Source of the DNA: Sycobia sp. Sy_11
Taxonomy: Eukaryota; Arthropoda; Insecta; Hymenoptera; Epichrysomallidae
Length of the DNA stretch: 64,000 nt
Reading direction: 5' to 3'
NCBI GenBank assembly: GCA_018907035.1
Contig: JACCIC010000299.1
Location: 124,001-188,000 of the forward strand
Shown: positions 44,278 through 54,849 of the stretch, one piece after another
Position numbering within the stretch: position 1 is the first letter of the stretch
Layout: every line of letters starts with the position of its first letter
Translations under genes and position numbers: made by a program
Notes under the pieces: generated by a model
What the model saw: only the letters and a program-made list of their open reading frames with translations
Database searches by the model: none
Told to the model about the DNA's origin: nothing

Positions 44278-44448
44278 TTATTTAATTAGAATTTAATCAT
44301 ACCTATATTTATATTTATGTTTACAATTTAAATATTTCTTCATAGCTATAATCTTCCACACTCCACCTTTCCCTCTACCGTTAACTCCTCCTCCCAATCA
44401 CAAACTCGAGGCAATCACCTTCCTCCACTCAATCGTAAGTGCGACTCC
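43661..44448. other. AT-rich stretch, no gene recognised
   Basis: It includes a (TA)n tract at 44249-44275. A minus ORF at 43677-43865 containing YVDD is discussed under rejected items. Confidence 0.5.
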
Positions 44449-45067
44449 GTGGACATGGACACCGGCCTTACCACCGACCTCGACGGTCTCCCCCCCCCCC
44501 ACCCAAAGCTGATAGAAATTATCATCGGCCTCCGGGATCAGATTAACCGCCTACAAAATATAATAACCACCACCACAACAGACCCAACCTTTTCTCAATC
44601 GGTGTCAACATCACGCCACATCACCAGAACTTCTACATATTCCTCGTCCGCCATGGATTTCTTTCAGGAGGCAGAAATTTTCTGCACCCCCGCTACCAAA
44701 ATAACCATCTCTGAATTAACTCCGATCACCGAAGAAGCCGAGTTCATAAAGTAAGACCGTAAACGCATCCGCGTTGCCAAATCCGCACCAACGCTCTCCG
44801 ATCTGGATTCTGACACTGAAAAAGAATCCCCCATCGCTGTTCGACCCCCACCCCCAATCATCATCCGCCAAAAAATGATTTGGCCAAAGTTAAAGATCGC
44901 CATAGAGAAAGCCGGAATCTCCGTTCGCCGGGCCGTCAACACCTTTGACGTGCCAAGGTGTACGCGGCAACGGTAGACAACTTCAGACACCTAACGGCCC
45001 GCTTAGAAAAGACTAAAATACAATCAACAAAGATAGACGGTTATAGAAGCACAAAGCCCATAGGCTA
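44449..45067 (+). pseudogene. Jockey-like LINE ORF1, 5' fragment
   Basis: ATG 44449 opens MDMDTGLTTDLDGLPPPHP. A TAA lies at 44752-44754, and the same frame continues with PPPPIIIRQKMIWPKLK and a shift near 44950, after which AKVYAATVDNFRHLTARLEK follows. PPPI--------W--L---------F plus Y---V--F-------L is the layout of the RRM-like domain of arthropod Jockey-type ORF1 proteins. A stop at about 45065 and then element B at 45137 end the homology. ORF2 is absent. It differs from the Jockey-like LINE at 13-16 kb. Confidence 0.6.
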
Positions 45068-45136
45068 ATAGGTGACAAAATATCGTAATACCAAAAAGTC
45101 CGTCAGATGACAGCACTATGGTCTACAACACATCTA

Positions 45137-45780
45137 CCCGTGTAGAAATTTATTCTCGAATCTAACTAGTATCAGGTGAGTTTTCCTTATCAAATGTTCG
45201 GACCCAGAAGGGAAATCTAGTCTGATCCTAGTTCCGATTTGTCCCACTTTGAATAGCACTTTTAATAGGGAACGAGCTTAGATTTTGGTAGATATACCAA
45301 GCTAGAAACTAGACAAAATCTAGTCAGAAAATCTAGAAATTAAGCCAATAATAAATTATTCTAATTTTATTTCCTCGATTAAGTCAATAATTTTTTGACT
45401 CTTTAATATGTATTTATTTAAAATAAAAAAATATATTTACGTATTTAGGGGACCCATACCATTCAATTAGCATTCATAAATTATTTTCTATATGACTATT
45501 ACGCATTACGATTTAGAATAACAATTAATAATTATTAATATATTTTTTATACACTAATTATTGTAAATTTTAATGTTAAACACCTCTGCTGAACATATAA
45601 TGTTTTATTCGATGAAAAAAATTCCGACCTCCGCTGAGTATCGAGAACCCACGACCCTACGGTTCGCAAGCTAACGCATTATGCACTATGCTAAAACGTA
45701 ATATGGGATTACTATACTATATTTTGCATATGACCGTACAGCACTTAAGACCATATAATAATATTTTATAAACACAAGAT
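45137..45780 (+). mobile_element. TIR element family B, copy 2, left half
   Basis: The left end CCCGTGTAGAAAT is preceded by TA (45135-45136); the right half ends CACGGG at 51902 followed by TA. A minus-strand tRNA-like module lies at 45698-45622. Without the inserted LINE the element would be about 1.37 kb and is the best reference for the family. Confidence 0.7.
45622..45698 (-). other. tRNA-like module of B copy 2
   Basis: Minus strand: TAGCATAGTGCATAATG, TTAGCTTGCGAACC, a GGGTTCTCGATACT box B region with one inserted base, then a T run (complement of 45615-45621). Confidence 0.5.
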
Positions 45781-45933
45781 TTTTTTTTTTTTTTTTTGTT
45801 ATTATATAAGCTTACCCAAACCCAGATGGGTTTATACAGCTATATCAATCACATATTAGTATCATTGTACATGTAATAATATATTAGACGCTACATATAT
45901 TAAATTTTAACGTAGGTGTTTATGATAAGTGGC

Positions 45934-48900
45934 TTAGATATTTAAATTACAATTTTCAAGAAATGTACAGAGATGTTTGTGCACATTTACATTACATAAG
46001 GCTAAGCATGATTCAATATTTATTGGAAGGGTTATATTTTGTTTACTTAATTTTCTTAAGAGTTCTGTTCTTGTTGAGTTTAAAAGTGGACATTGCCAGA
46101 ATATATGATTGAGATCTTGATTTTCTGCGTTGCATTTACAGCTCGCACTGTTTGTGATTACTACGCGAAAGAGGGAGGCAGCAAGGTTATAGTGGTTCGA
46201 CCTACATCGATTGATAGTCACTATAACTTTTCTCGATAGATTTTTCTTGTGAAACCAGGGAACATTACTTGATGAATGAAATAATTTAAAATAATCTTTA
46301 CCTTTTACTAGACCTTGGGATTTGTTGGCACATTTGGTTTGTTTTAATGAATTTTGATGAAAAATGCATAGAAAGTCTGTGTAAGGAACGAGTAGATTTT
46401 GGTCTAAATCAGTTATGTCTGCGCTTTTTGCGAGGATATTAACCTCTTCATTACCTTCTATTCCGAGGTGGGAGGGTATCCATATGAATTCGATATTTAA
46501 GTGACTGTAACATGTTACAAATTCAAGGTACTTCTTTTTTGCACTTAGAATGTAGGGGTTAATTGAAGAAGTGATTTTTTTATTACTTAAGGATAAAAGG
46601 GCACTTTGTGAATCGGATATGATTTTGCAGTTAACATAAGGATGTCGTAGGGTTATATCGAGAGCAATATTTAATGAAATGCTTTCTGCTGTGAATATTG
46701 ATGTTTCTGAAGTCATGCTTATTTTGGTTTTAATGTTTAGTTCTCTACAAATACAGGCGGCTCCTACTGTAATTTTATTTGGATTTTTACTGCCATCCGT
46801 CAATATCGTATAGCAGTTAGGATTATTATTTAGGGACTCGGTGAGTCTTGATATGTTGGTACTTGGGGAGCTCTGTATGGCATGACCAATTTCAGTATTT
46901 ATGTTGATATTACCTCTATACGTATCGTATTCTTTTGCAAATATTTCCAGTTTATTGAATATGTGTAATTTTTTTGAAGTAATATTGGTAACGTATTCGA
47001 TGCATTTTTGAATCAATCTTTTTCGTTTAAGTTTCTTTTTTTTGTTTTTATTATGAAATAATTGAACTGACTTGTTTATAATAGTGGAAGAGTTAGAAAA
47101 CACTTTACATAAATACGAGTTGCATAAAAAGGTTGCGCGATCTTTTATGAGAGGTAGCTTTGATCCTTCTAGTAGAATATTCAGTGGAGTTGATATTCGG
47201 TATCCTAGAGCTATACGTAGAGCCGAAATTTGAATTTTTTCTTGTTTTTCTATCTGTTTTTTCCGAGTGGGAAAGTAAATAAATATACCGAATTCAATGA
47301 TAGACCTAATGAGGCTTTTGTATATAATTAGAAGCGTTTCTGAGCTTGCTCCCCACCATGTACCACATAAGTATTTTAGCATATTGATAGATTAGAAGTA
47401 TTTTTTTTGAATATCGTTTAAGTGTGCTGAGAACGATAATTCATAGTCAAAGTTTATTCCTAAAAATTTTGCTCGTTCACTAGACAGAATTGTTAAATCT
47501 TCTATTTGGATTTGAGAATTTCCCGGTTTTATTTTATTTTTATTAAAGTGAATTAGAACTGTTTTGTGTGCACAGAGTTCAAGGCCTAGTAGGTAAAGAT
47601 TATTTTTTACAATATTAATCGATTTTTCAATAATTTTCTCGCAATTTTTGGGCGACTTGTTTCTGTAGTACAAGGCGAGATCATCTGCGAATTGAGAAAC
47701 CTGCATATTTTTATTTAAAGTTTTAGTTATATTCGCTACGTATATTGAATACAGTATCGGACTCAGTACACCGCCTTGTGGGACCCTTTTATAAATCAAT
47801 CTAGCATCGTGGTTGAGATTCGAAATAACATATCGTTCATGTGTAAGAAATTTAATAAAATAAATGACGTTTTCGGAGCATCCAATAGATGCTAATCTCT
47901 CTAGCAATATATCACTTAACACATTGTCAAAGGCTCCTTGGACATCAAGAAAGCATGCGAGCGTATCTTGTTTACATTTGAACCCATCTTCTACATATAA
48001 TATTAATTTTTCTAAATTATCAACGCAAGATTGTCCCGTACGAAATCCAGTTTGAGTATTCGGTATAATATCATAATGCTCACACCACCACACCAATCGA
48101 TTTTTTATGAGAGTTTCGAATGTCTTACATAGACAAGAATTTAGAGCTATTGGTCTATAGCTTATTCCATTGGATTTCTTAATGAAATGTATGAAGGATT
48201 TTTTCCAGTCGTGTGGATAATCCTGTGTTCGAAATATTTCATTAAAAATATCAAGAAGAAGAAGTTTATATTTTAAGGGTAGATTTTTTAAAATTAAGTA
48301 ATCTATGCCGTCAAGTCCTGGAGTCGATTTGAGGTTTTTGCTATTTACTACTAAATTGAATTCGTAGAAATCATAGGGTGAGTCAAAGAAATCATTTAGT
48401 TCACATTGAGGCGGCCAGTCTGGATTTGTTTGAACCCATGGAGGGCTGATTTTGTTTAAAGCATTTAGCTGTTCATTTTTAGATGGAATGTTATTAGTGA
48501 GTATGGGGTGAATTTTCACCCATTTGTTTTTTAATAATTTGCACATATTCCAAGTATAGGTAGTATTAGAATAGAAGTTAAGTGACTCTGCAAACTTTTT
48601 AAAATTGTTTATTTTCTTATTTTTAATAGTTTTTTTAAATAATGCTGATTTTTGCTTGTACTCAATTAGATCCTCTATTGCTCCAGAACGAGACCATATT
48701 TTATAGGCTATTTTTCTATTTGATTTTAGTTCATTGCATTCGTGGTCCCACCAAGGTACCGGATTTCTATACATAGTGGAGTCAATCGGTTTTTTAACAG
48801 GTGTATTTGTTTTTATGGCGTTATTAATAGTATTGAAGTATATTTTGTATTTTTGAGAAGCTGTGGCTAGTGTGTATTCACTATTCCAAAATTTTCCAAA

Positions 48901-49667
48901 TTCATATGCCAAATAATTATTTACATTTTCCCAATTGGTACGTACTGAGTGAATGCGGAATGAGGATTTCGAGTAGGTATGTTTTGTAGTAGATAAAGTA
49001 AGAAATATTGGTGTGTGGTCGGACCCCCAAGTTTCATTAGCAACGTTAATATTTATTTTATCGCATAGTTCTGCGCTAGAAAAAATAAGATCAATATTTG
49101 ATTTTTTATTTCTATAAAAGTCTATGTGAGTATACGAGTCTGGATTGAGTAAACATAATTTCGATTTATCTATAGAATTAAACAGTCTCTCTCCGTTAAC
49201 ATTATTTTTATAACAGTTCCAGCTAGTATGATACGCATTAAAGTCTCCCATTAAAATACTATGGTTATTTGAAAAACGTACGTTATCAATAATAGAATCC
49301 CATTGGGACTGTGAGAGACTTGCGCCTGGAGGTCTATAACATGCGAGTAAATCTAAAGTGGGGCTTACATTTACTATTGTAATACCGCACATCTCGACTG
49401 TTTCATGGGGTGATTTTAAGTGAGAAAGTTCTCTGTACAGTAGATTTTTTTTATTAAGAATAAGATACCGCCACCTCTGCTGTGGGTTCTGTCTTGACGA
49501 TACAGGTTGAATCCGGCAAAATTTACTTTTTGATGTTCACGTAGCCATGTCTCAACACAAACGAATATGTCGATATTTTTTAAAGTGTATTCTATCTCTT
49601 CTTTGTGACTTAAAATACTTCGAGCATTCCAAAATGGAATTTTTAAATCTAAATTGCTTTTATTCAT
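45934..49667 (-). pseudogene. I-like ORF2 (endonuclease, reverse transcriptase, RNase H), two breaks
   Basis: It starts MNKSNLDLKIPFWNARSIL. The APE endonuclease has VCVETWL, MGDFNAYHTSWN, SNIDLIFSS and WGSDHTPIF. The reverse transcriptase has TPGLDGIDY, SYRPIALNSCLCKTFE, TGFRTGQSCVDNL, FLDVQGAFDNV, GVLSPILYS and the active-site FADDLALYY. RNase H shows YTILTDGSKNP, FTAESISLN, IISDSQSALL and WIPSHLGIEGNEEVN. A C-terminal CKC---QDLNHIFWQC motif closes the protein. Only two lesions are seen: a frameshift in the T8/A8 run at 49445-49452 and a TAA at 47392-47394. Catalytic residues are all present. Confidence 0.92.
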
Positions 49668-49682
49668 TGAATCGTATTGTAT

Positions 49683-51014
49683 TTATTTATATGATTTTTT
49701 TGTTGCATTGAGTTTTCCGAAGGATTCTATCTTGCTTATAATTTTTGTAAACTTGTTTTTTAAACTTCTCTGTTGTAAGGTTGGATATATTTCCCTTAGC
49801 ATATTGGATATTTTTAGATGATCGTTATTATATATTTTAATAGTGTCTTGTGTGATGGGATTATAATAGGCCTCGTTAATGAAGTTAATTAAGCGGTCGA
49901 AATTAAGAGGAAATCTGTCTTGATTGCATTCAACGATTGTCTTGACTGGTTGGAGCTCAATCGATAAATTCTTGATTTCTTTCATTTTGTTATTTATTTC
50001 TTTTTTACACTTTTTTATGTTAGCTTTAGGAATTTTAAATTCTAGATTTTCAATTTTATCAGTAGTAGCATCTAGTTGAGTAAGTGAAAAGGTACTTGAT
50101 TCTGAGTCTGAATCGTCAATTTCTCGATCTAGTGAGTGAAATTGTGAAGATAATGATAAAGGCCGTTTGACTCCGAATTCGATGTTTATATTGGGATCCG
50201 TGTTTACTTTTTCTGCTGTTGGTTCTAATAGTATTGGAGTATTTATATTATTGGTAGGATTGTCTTTCAAGAAGTCTATATTTGTTGTCGACTCTGTAGA
50301 TGGTTTGGATTGAGTGGTTGTAGTAATTTCTGTCGCTGTAGGACAATTTTTTCCTAAGTGCCCTTTCTCTTTGCAAATAAAACACGTTAATTCTTCGGAA
50401 GATAGAAAAATCCAGTAAAGTGTATTTTCGTAAGTTACAGTTATTGAATTTGGAACTGTGTTGATATCTGCTGGGTGTATGAATATTTGTCTTCGAAAAC
50501 TGTAAACATTAGGTAATCCAAGTTCACTTAAACCAGCTCTTATGAATGACATTTTCGATTGTAAACGAATTTGTTTTTCTTTTAACTTGGTTTCTATTAG
50601 CTCGTGAGGAATTTCAGGATATACATTAGATAAAATAATTCGTTTTGATCTAGATGCCAGAGGTAATATATTGACATTCGAGGTTCCATGTTTAATCGTT
50701 TTATATTTTTCTAAAATTTCGTCCACAATTTGTTTTGATTGAAAGTATATGCATACTCTTGAGACAAATCTTATGTTTGACTTATTGGTAATTTTCATAA
50801 TTTGACAAACATAATCCTTTACTGTGATACCTTCAACTGCTTCAAGAACTATAGCACTATCGCGCTTCAAAAAATTAGTGCATTGGGTAACATTTGAGTA
50901 GCTGATTTCTGTATATTGGGGTGAACTTGAATACTGATTAACACTTTCTGATAAATTTTGCCCCCTGTAGTCAGTGGGCGGTGACCGAGCACCTCCAATA
51001 GAGGAGGTGCTCAT
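49683..51014 (-). CDS. I-like ORF1 RNA-binding protein, intact
   Basis: 443 codons without interruption, beginning MSTSSIGGARSPPTDYRG. An RRM-like region (about residues 55-190) precedes a single CCHC knuckle, CFICKEKGHLGKNC (about residues 213-226). A Ser/Thr/Asn-rich linker and a Lys-rich C-terminal domain follow. I-type ORF1 proteins bind the element's RNA to form the transposition particle. The stop at 49683-49685 lies 15 bp before the ORF2 start at 49667. The intact frame supports a recent insertion. Confidence 0.9.
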   Translation of the reverse strand: MSTSSIGGARSPPTDYRGQNLSESVNQYSSSPQYTEISYSNVTQCTNFLKRDSAIVLEAVEGITVKDYVCQIMKITNKSNIRFVSRVCIYFQSKQIVDEILEKYKTIKHGTSNVNILPLASRSKRIILSNVYPEIPHELIETKLKEKQIRLQSKMSFIRAGLSELGLPNVYSFRRQIFIHPADINTVPNSITVTYENTLYWIFLSSEELTCFICKEKGHLGKNCPTATEITTTTQSKPSTESTTNIDFLKDNPTNNINTPILLEPTAEKVNTDPNINIEFGVKRPLSLSSQFHSLDREIDDSDSESSTFSLTQLDATTDKIENLEFKIPKANIKKCKKEINNKMKEIKNLSIELQPVKTIVECNQDRFPLNFDRLINFINEAYYNPITQDTIKIYNNDHLKISNMLREIYPTLQQRSLKNKFTKIISKIESFGKLNATKKSYK

Positions 51015-51190
51015 ATTTTTACAAAATAATTAACTCACTTATCGTTTATCACAACACTGTATATTCAATAAGAACAGAACTAATATCTTAAACTATATAT
51101 ACTTTCGCGTAAACTCGAAATCGAGGGACGTGTTTTCAAACACGTCTGTTCACGACAACGGATACGACAAGACTCTCATAAACACAAGAT

Positions 51191-51257
51191 AAAACATATA
51201 TAGGAAATCAATTTTTTAAATTCTTTCCCATGTTGGAAAGATCTGCGGGTGTTTATA

Positions 51258-51352
<95 letters not shown>

Positions 51353-51902
51353 ACTCACGCATATTTATAAAAACACATTCCTTTATGAAAAAAAAAATAT
51401 ATATATATATACACGCGTATGTGCATGTGTGTGTATATGTATCTAATTTTCCTACTCATAAGGTCTTGACTAGAAAAGACATCGTTTTTTCCAATATTAG
51501 AAAAAGTTGCGGAAATCTAACTAGCATCAACATAGAAATTCTAACCATTTCCTGAATTCTCCTAGTTGGCAGATTCCGCCTAGTAAAACGCCATTCTTTC
51601 CAAAATAGGGAGAAGTTAAGGAAATCTGACTAGATCCAAGATAGAAAGCCTGATAATTTCCTTAAGCTTTCTACTTGTAAAATTTTGACTAGTGAAAACA
51701 CGTATTTCTTTCTAACATCAATAAAAGATAAGGAAATCTGAATAAATTCGAGAAAGTAATAATTAATATATGACGATTATTAGATGATCGTAAGGAAATC
51801 TAACTCGGATCTGGCGAGATTTACCTACATGAGGAAATCATCAGTAATACTGACTAGGATCTAGCCCGAACTAGGGATATACCGACTATATTTCTGCACG
51901 GG
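51191..51902 (+). mobile_element. TIR element family B, copy 2, right half
   Basis: It resumes after the target duplication with AAAACATATATAGGAAATCA, then a (TA)n tract (51261-51302) and an unoccupied (AC)n tract (51303-51350). Subterminal repeats follow and the end is ATTTCTGCACGGG. This is the empty-site counterpart of the LINE insertion in copy 1. Confidence 0.7.
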
Positions 51903-52587
51903 TACATGCGCATATCAGCCTGCATCAGCATATGATCCGTCGTTCTTGCGTAAAAGCAGAAGAGGTTACAGGGCAGTCAGTAGTTTTTTTCAGCATTCGT
52001 ATGAATTCATGTCACGTGTATGTATGAAGCAGTGTGTCCTACACAATCGTTAGAATGAATAGATACGTGTGGTCTTTAATATGTATATTAAAGATACAGT
52101 GTTATCTTAAATAAAAATCTACTTTGATATAATGTTTAATTAAATAAAATGTAATTAATGTGGGAGTAAATTTTAATAAGGAGTAAATTTTATTCCTAGT
52201 CTGGAAATTGATTATTTACCTTGTGAAACATATTGCACTCCAGCAAAGCGAGAGAGGTAAGTTTCAAGAGAGAAATAATTAATTTCTTCGCTAGTGTTGC
52301 ACGATACTTTACATTACACATCTAAACAATCATCCTAAAGTTGTGTTTTTGAGGTTGTGCGATGTAATTATGTATATTTATTATTTTATTTATATACATT
52401 ATTATTTTTCTCTTGCATCTAGAAGTATTTAAATGTATTTAAATTATTTTAATATTCACAATGAAAGTTCTTTTTCAATGTGAATAAATCATTATCAATA
52501 GAATATTAAATAAAATGATAAGTATATGGTTACTGATCATTATATCAGATAATACTTTCCTGATTTTTATACAGCATATATAACTAA

Positions 52588-52643
<56 letters not shown>

Positions 52644-53040
52644 TGTATATTAATTACAATAAATACAAATATTTTATTTATATTTATTGTAATTCATCTT
52701 ACATGTAAAATAAGTCAATTTTATAAAGTATATTCATTTAAAGATATGATGAAACATTTTTTCCAACATCTTTTTAGCATTTTATGGAATTATCATAAAA
52801 AGCTATTCTGAAGCCATAAATATGACATTTTTTTAGCGACGTAATAATTAAATTAAAATTTTCAATTTCAATAGTCTAAATAATTCTTTACTTTTTATTC
52901 TGATCTATAAATTTAATGTTTATTGAAGATTATAAATAGCTTTCGATTCATCGGGGAGAGGTAATGTTGCATTATGCATATTATATTTATATATATTACA
53001 TATACGGGATTACATTATTACAACATTATTATTAGTTATC
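51903..53040. other. AT-rich stretch, no gene recognised
   Basis: It holds a (TA)n tract at 52589-52641 and nothing else recognisable. Confidence 0.5.
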
Positions 53041-53236
53041 GAGGCCTACGATGGCTCGATCGCTAGAGCGAAGGAGTAGTAACTCGGTGATTCGAGTTGA
53101 AATCCCGGTCTCGGCCGATTGATACAGGCACCGCTGTAATTATTTACATGTGCTTGGTTTACAAACACATCGTAGGCCTGCGTCGCTGATTAGCACCGAT
53201 AATTGGAAGCATAAATAAAGCGATGTTAAATTACAT
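53041..53236 (+). repeat. tRNA-derived SINE, copy 3
   Basis: Same unit as at 18968 and 25215, starting GAGGCCTACGATGGCTCGAT. Box B is GAGTTGAAATCCC (one change). It ends GATGTTAAATTACA followed by about 13 A residues. Confidence 0.85.
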
Positions 53237-53311
53237 AAAAAAAAAAAAATTATTAGTTATCCATGTACATTCTAAATAATAATTTTATTCCACTTGAAAA
53301 AAAAGAACATT

Positions 53312-53383
53312 CAACCGATCGGAATCGAACCTCCGACCCTGTATTTCATAAGTTAACACATTTTCCACTATGCTATAGATTAT
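53312..53383 (-). other. Isolated tRNA-like module
   Basis: Minus strand: ATAGCATAGTGGAAAATG (box A-like), a CTTATGA loop, GGTCGGAGGTTCGATTCCGA (box B-like, TCGGA/TCCGA stem), then a T8 run (complement of 53297-53304). It has the same layout as the modules in B and C, but no CCC terminus was found beside it. Confidence 0.5.
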
Positions 53384-53423
53384 ACATAAAAATATTGGTA
53401 ACTATTGTACTAGCATCGGCAAA

Positions 53424-53850
53424 GTATAATAAAAGTATGAAAAAGTATGAAAAAGTAGAAAAAAGTATCATACAAGTATGAAAAAGTATGAGAAAAGTAT
53501 GAGAAAGTATAAAAAAGTATGATAAAAGAATGAAAAAGTATGGAAAAGTATAAAAAAGTATCATAAAAGTATGAAAAAGTATGAGAAAAGTATGAGAAAG
53601 TATAAAAAAGTATGATAAAAGAATGAAAAAGTATGGAAAAGTATAAAAAAGTATCATAAAAGTATGAGAAAGTATGAGAAAAGTATGAGAAAGTATGAGA
53701 AAGTATGAGAAAGTATGATAAAAGTATAATAAAAGTATGATAAAAGTATGATAAAAGTATGATAAAAGTATGATAAAAGTATGCAAAAGTATGAAAAAGT
53801 ATAAGAAAAGTATGATAACTGTATGAAAAGAATGCAAAAGTATGAACAAA
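53424..53850. repeat. AAAGTATG minisatellite, left end
   Basis: About 40 variants of a roughly 10-bp unit AAAAGTATGA, organised in a higher-order unit of about 92 bp repeated twice between 53490 and 53675. Long ORFs across it are low-complexity artefacts. Confidence 0.9.
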
Positions 53851-53875
53851 GATAAACAATTATAATAAACGTATA

Positions 53876-53926
<51 letters not shown>

Positions 53927-53959
53927 GAAGATGATTGTAAAAGTATAAAAATTACTTAC

Positions 53960-54352
53960 ATATTTGGTAGAAAGTTTGATAATCATTCCTTCTTGTCTCG
54001 CCCCTTCACATACAATTTTTGCACTCCAGTGCAACAAATGTCTAATGTCTTTTTGAGTCGGTGATAAGGAATATCGCCAGAATCCCATTCAATTCCATGA
54101 TATTCACGTTGCAGCCAGTCTACTGTTTTTTTTTTCACTCCAAGTTAATTCGCTACATGGAAATGGTGACTTAAAGAGGTACACGGTGGGCAGTGGATCT
54201 TTTTCTAAACTCAGCAAACTAAATTCTTTTAAAATAAAGCTTTGCGGGCCACTTGTTTGGAATCCCTGTATGTCGCAGAGGAATACTTTATCTTCCGGAC
54301 ATTTCAAGATACTTTTTCTAAAAACAACCTCATATTGTTGTACTCTTGACAT
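53960..54352 (-). pseudogene. TIR-encoded protein, left copy (possible nuclease-like)
   Basis: Minus strand, pointing outward. MSRVQQYEVVFRKS opens an 82-codon frame with LCDIQGFQ, ILKEFSLL and VYLFKSPFPC. After a stop or shift near 54104 a second frame has WDSGDIPYH-like and YVKG words. The order DIQGF, KE, PFP, YHG-W--G-IPY and YVKG-KK-WL recalls a protein family seen beside arthropod virus-like elements, perhaps with a DEDD-type nuclease fold; this is weak inference. An equivalent gene lies in the right TIR at 61463-61840. Confidence 0.45.
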
Positions 54353-54633
54353 TATGCACTTCTATACACTTATTTTAGAAGCTGGAGTGATGACAAGAAA
54401 TGTAAAGTTTCGTGCTCACATTCTCATTTTATATCAAGATTCTCCGCCTCCCGAAATTAGCCCCTCTTTTACGATTGGTTGAGTAAAAAAACATCAATAT
54501 AGGTGCGTCTGGGTGAAGGAAGGTCAGTTTATTTAGTTTGAACTTTGATTAGAGGGAACGCTTATGCTTGTATGTAGGAGAGGGAACGCAATGATCTGAT
54601 TGGACGAACGTAATCGAACACATTCATGTTGTC

Positions 54634-54849
54634 CTACCGCTCACACGGAAAACACTTTCCCAATTGGTTGCTAAAAAGAGGCAGGTGATGGTCTGTGATG
54701 ATGGCTGCAAGACGATATATCCCTCCTCCCGATTTTAAAGCACAGTTTAGTGTTTTCATCACACTCAATATTTTCCGTTCACCTCTCAATATTTCTCCTT
54801 CCACTTCTTTACTTTCCTTTAAAAGAGGCCAATTTTCTTGAAAGAACAC
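54634..54849 (-). CDS. Conserved 71-codon TIR ORF, left copy
   Basis: The frame FFQENWPLLKESKEVEGEIL and onward to GKCFPCER is open in both TIRs with only four or five amino-acid differences. The first codon is GTG, not ATG. A TTGCAG sequence sits 11 bases upstream, so this may be a downstream exon. Orientation is outward. The function is unknown; the Cys/His content near the end is low. Confidence 0.45.
   Translation of the reverse strand: MFFQENWPLLKESKEVEGEILRGERKILSVMKTLNCALKSGGGIYRLAAIITDHHLPLFSNQLGKCFPCER

Larger units (their letters stand above)
45781..51177 (-). mobile_element. Full-length I-clade-like LINE with 13-bp target-site duplication
   Basis: The 13-bp sequence ATAAACACAAGAT at 45768-45780 and 51178-51190 flanks the element exactly. 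The minus-strand 3' end is a run of about 17 A (T on plus from 45781). The 5' UTR (51177-51015) contains a perfect hairpin, GACGTGTTT/AAACACGTC (51127-51146). ORF1 and ORF2 are separated by 15 bp. An RNase H domain after the reverse transcriptase points to the I group. Total 5.4 kb; nothing is missing. Confidence 0.95.

Noticed and set aside
53373..54088. Long Tyr/Phe/Ser/Leu-rich frames (144-158 codons)
   Set aside because: They are translations of the AAAGTATG minisatellite and TA tract.
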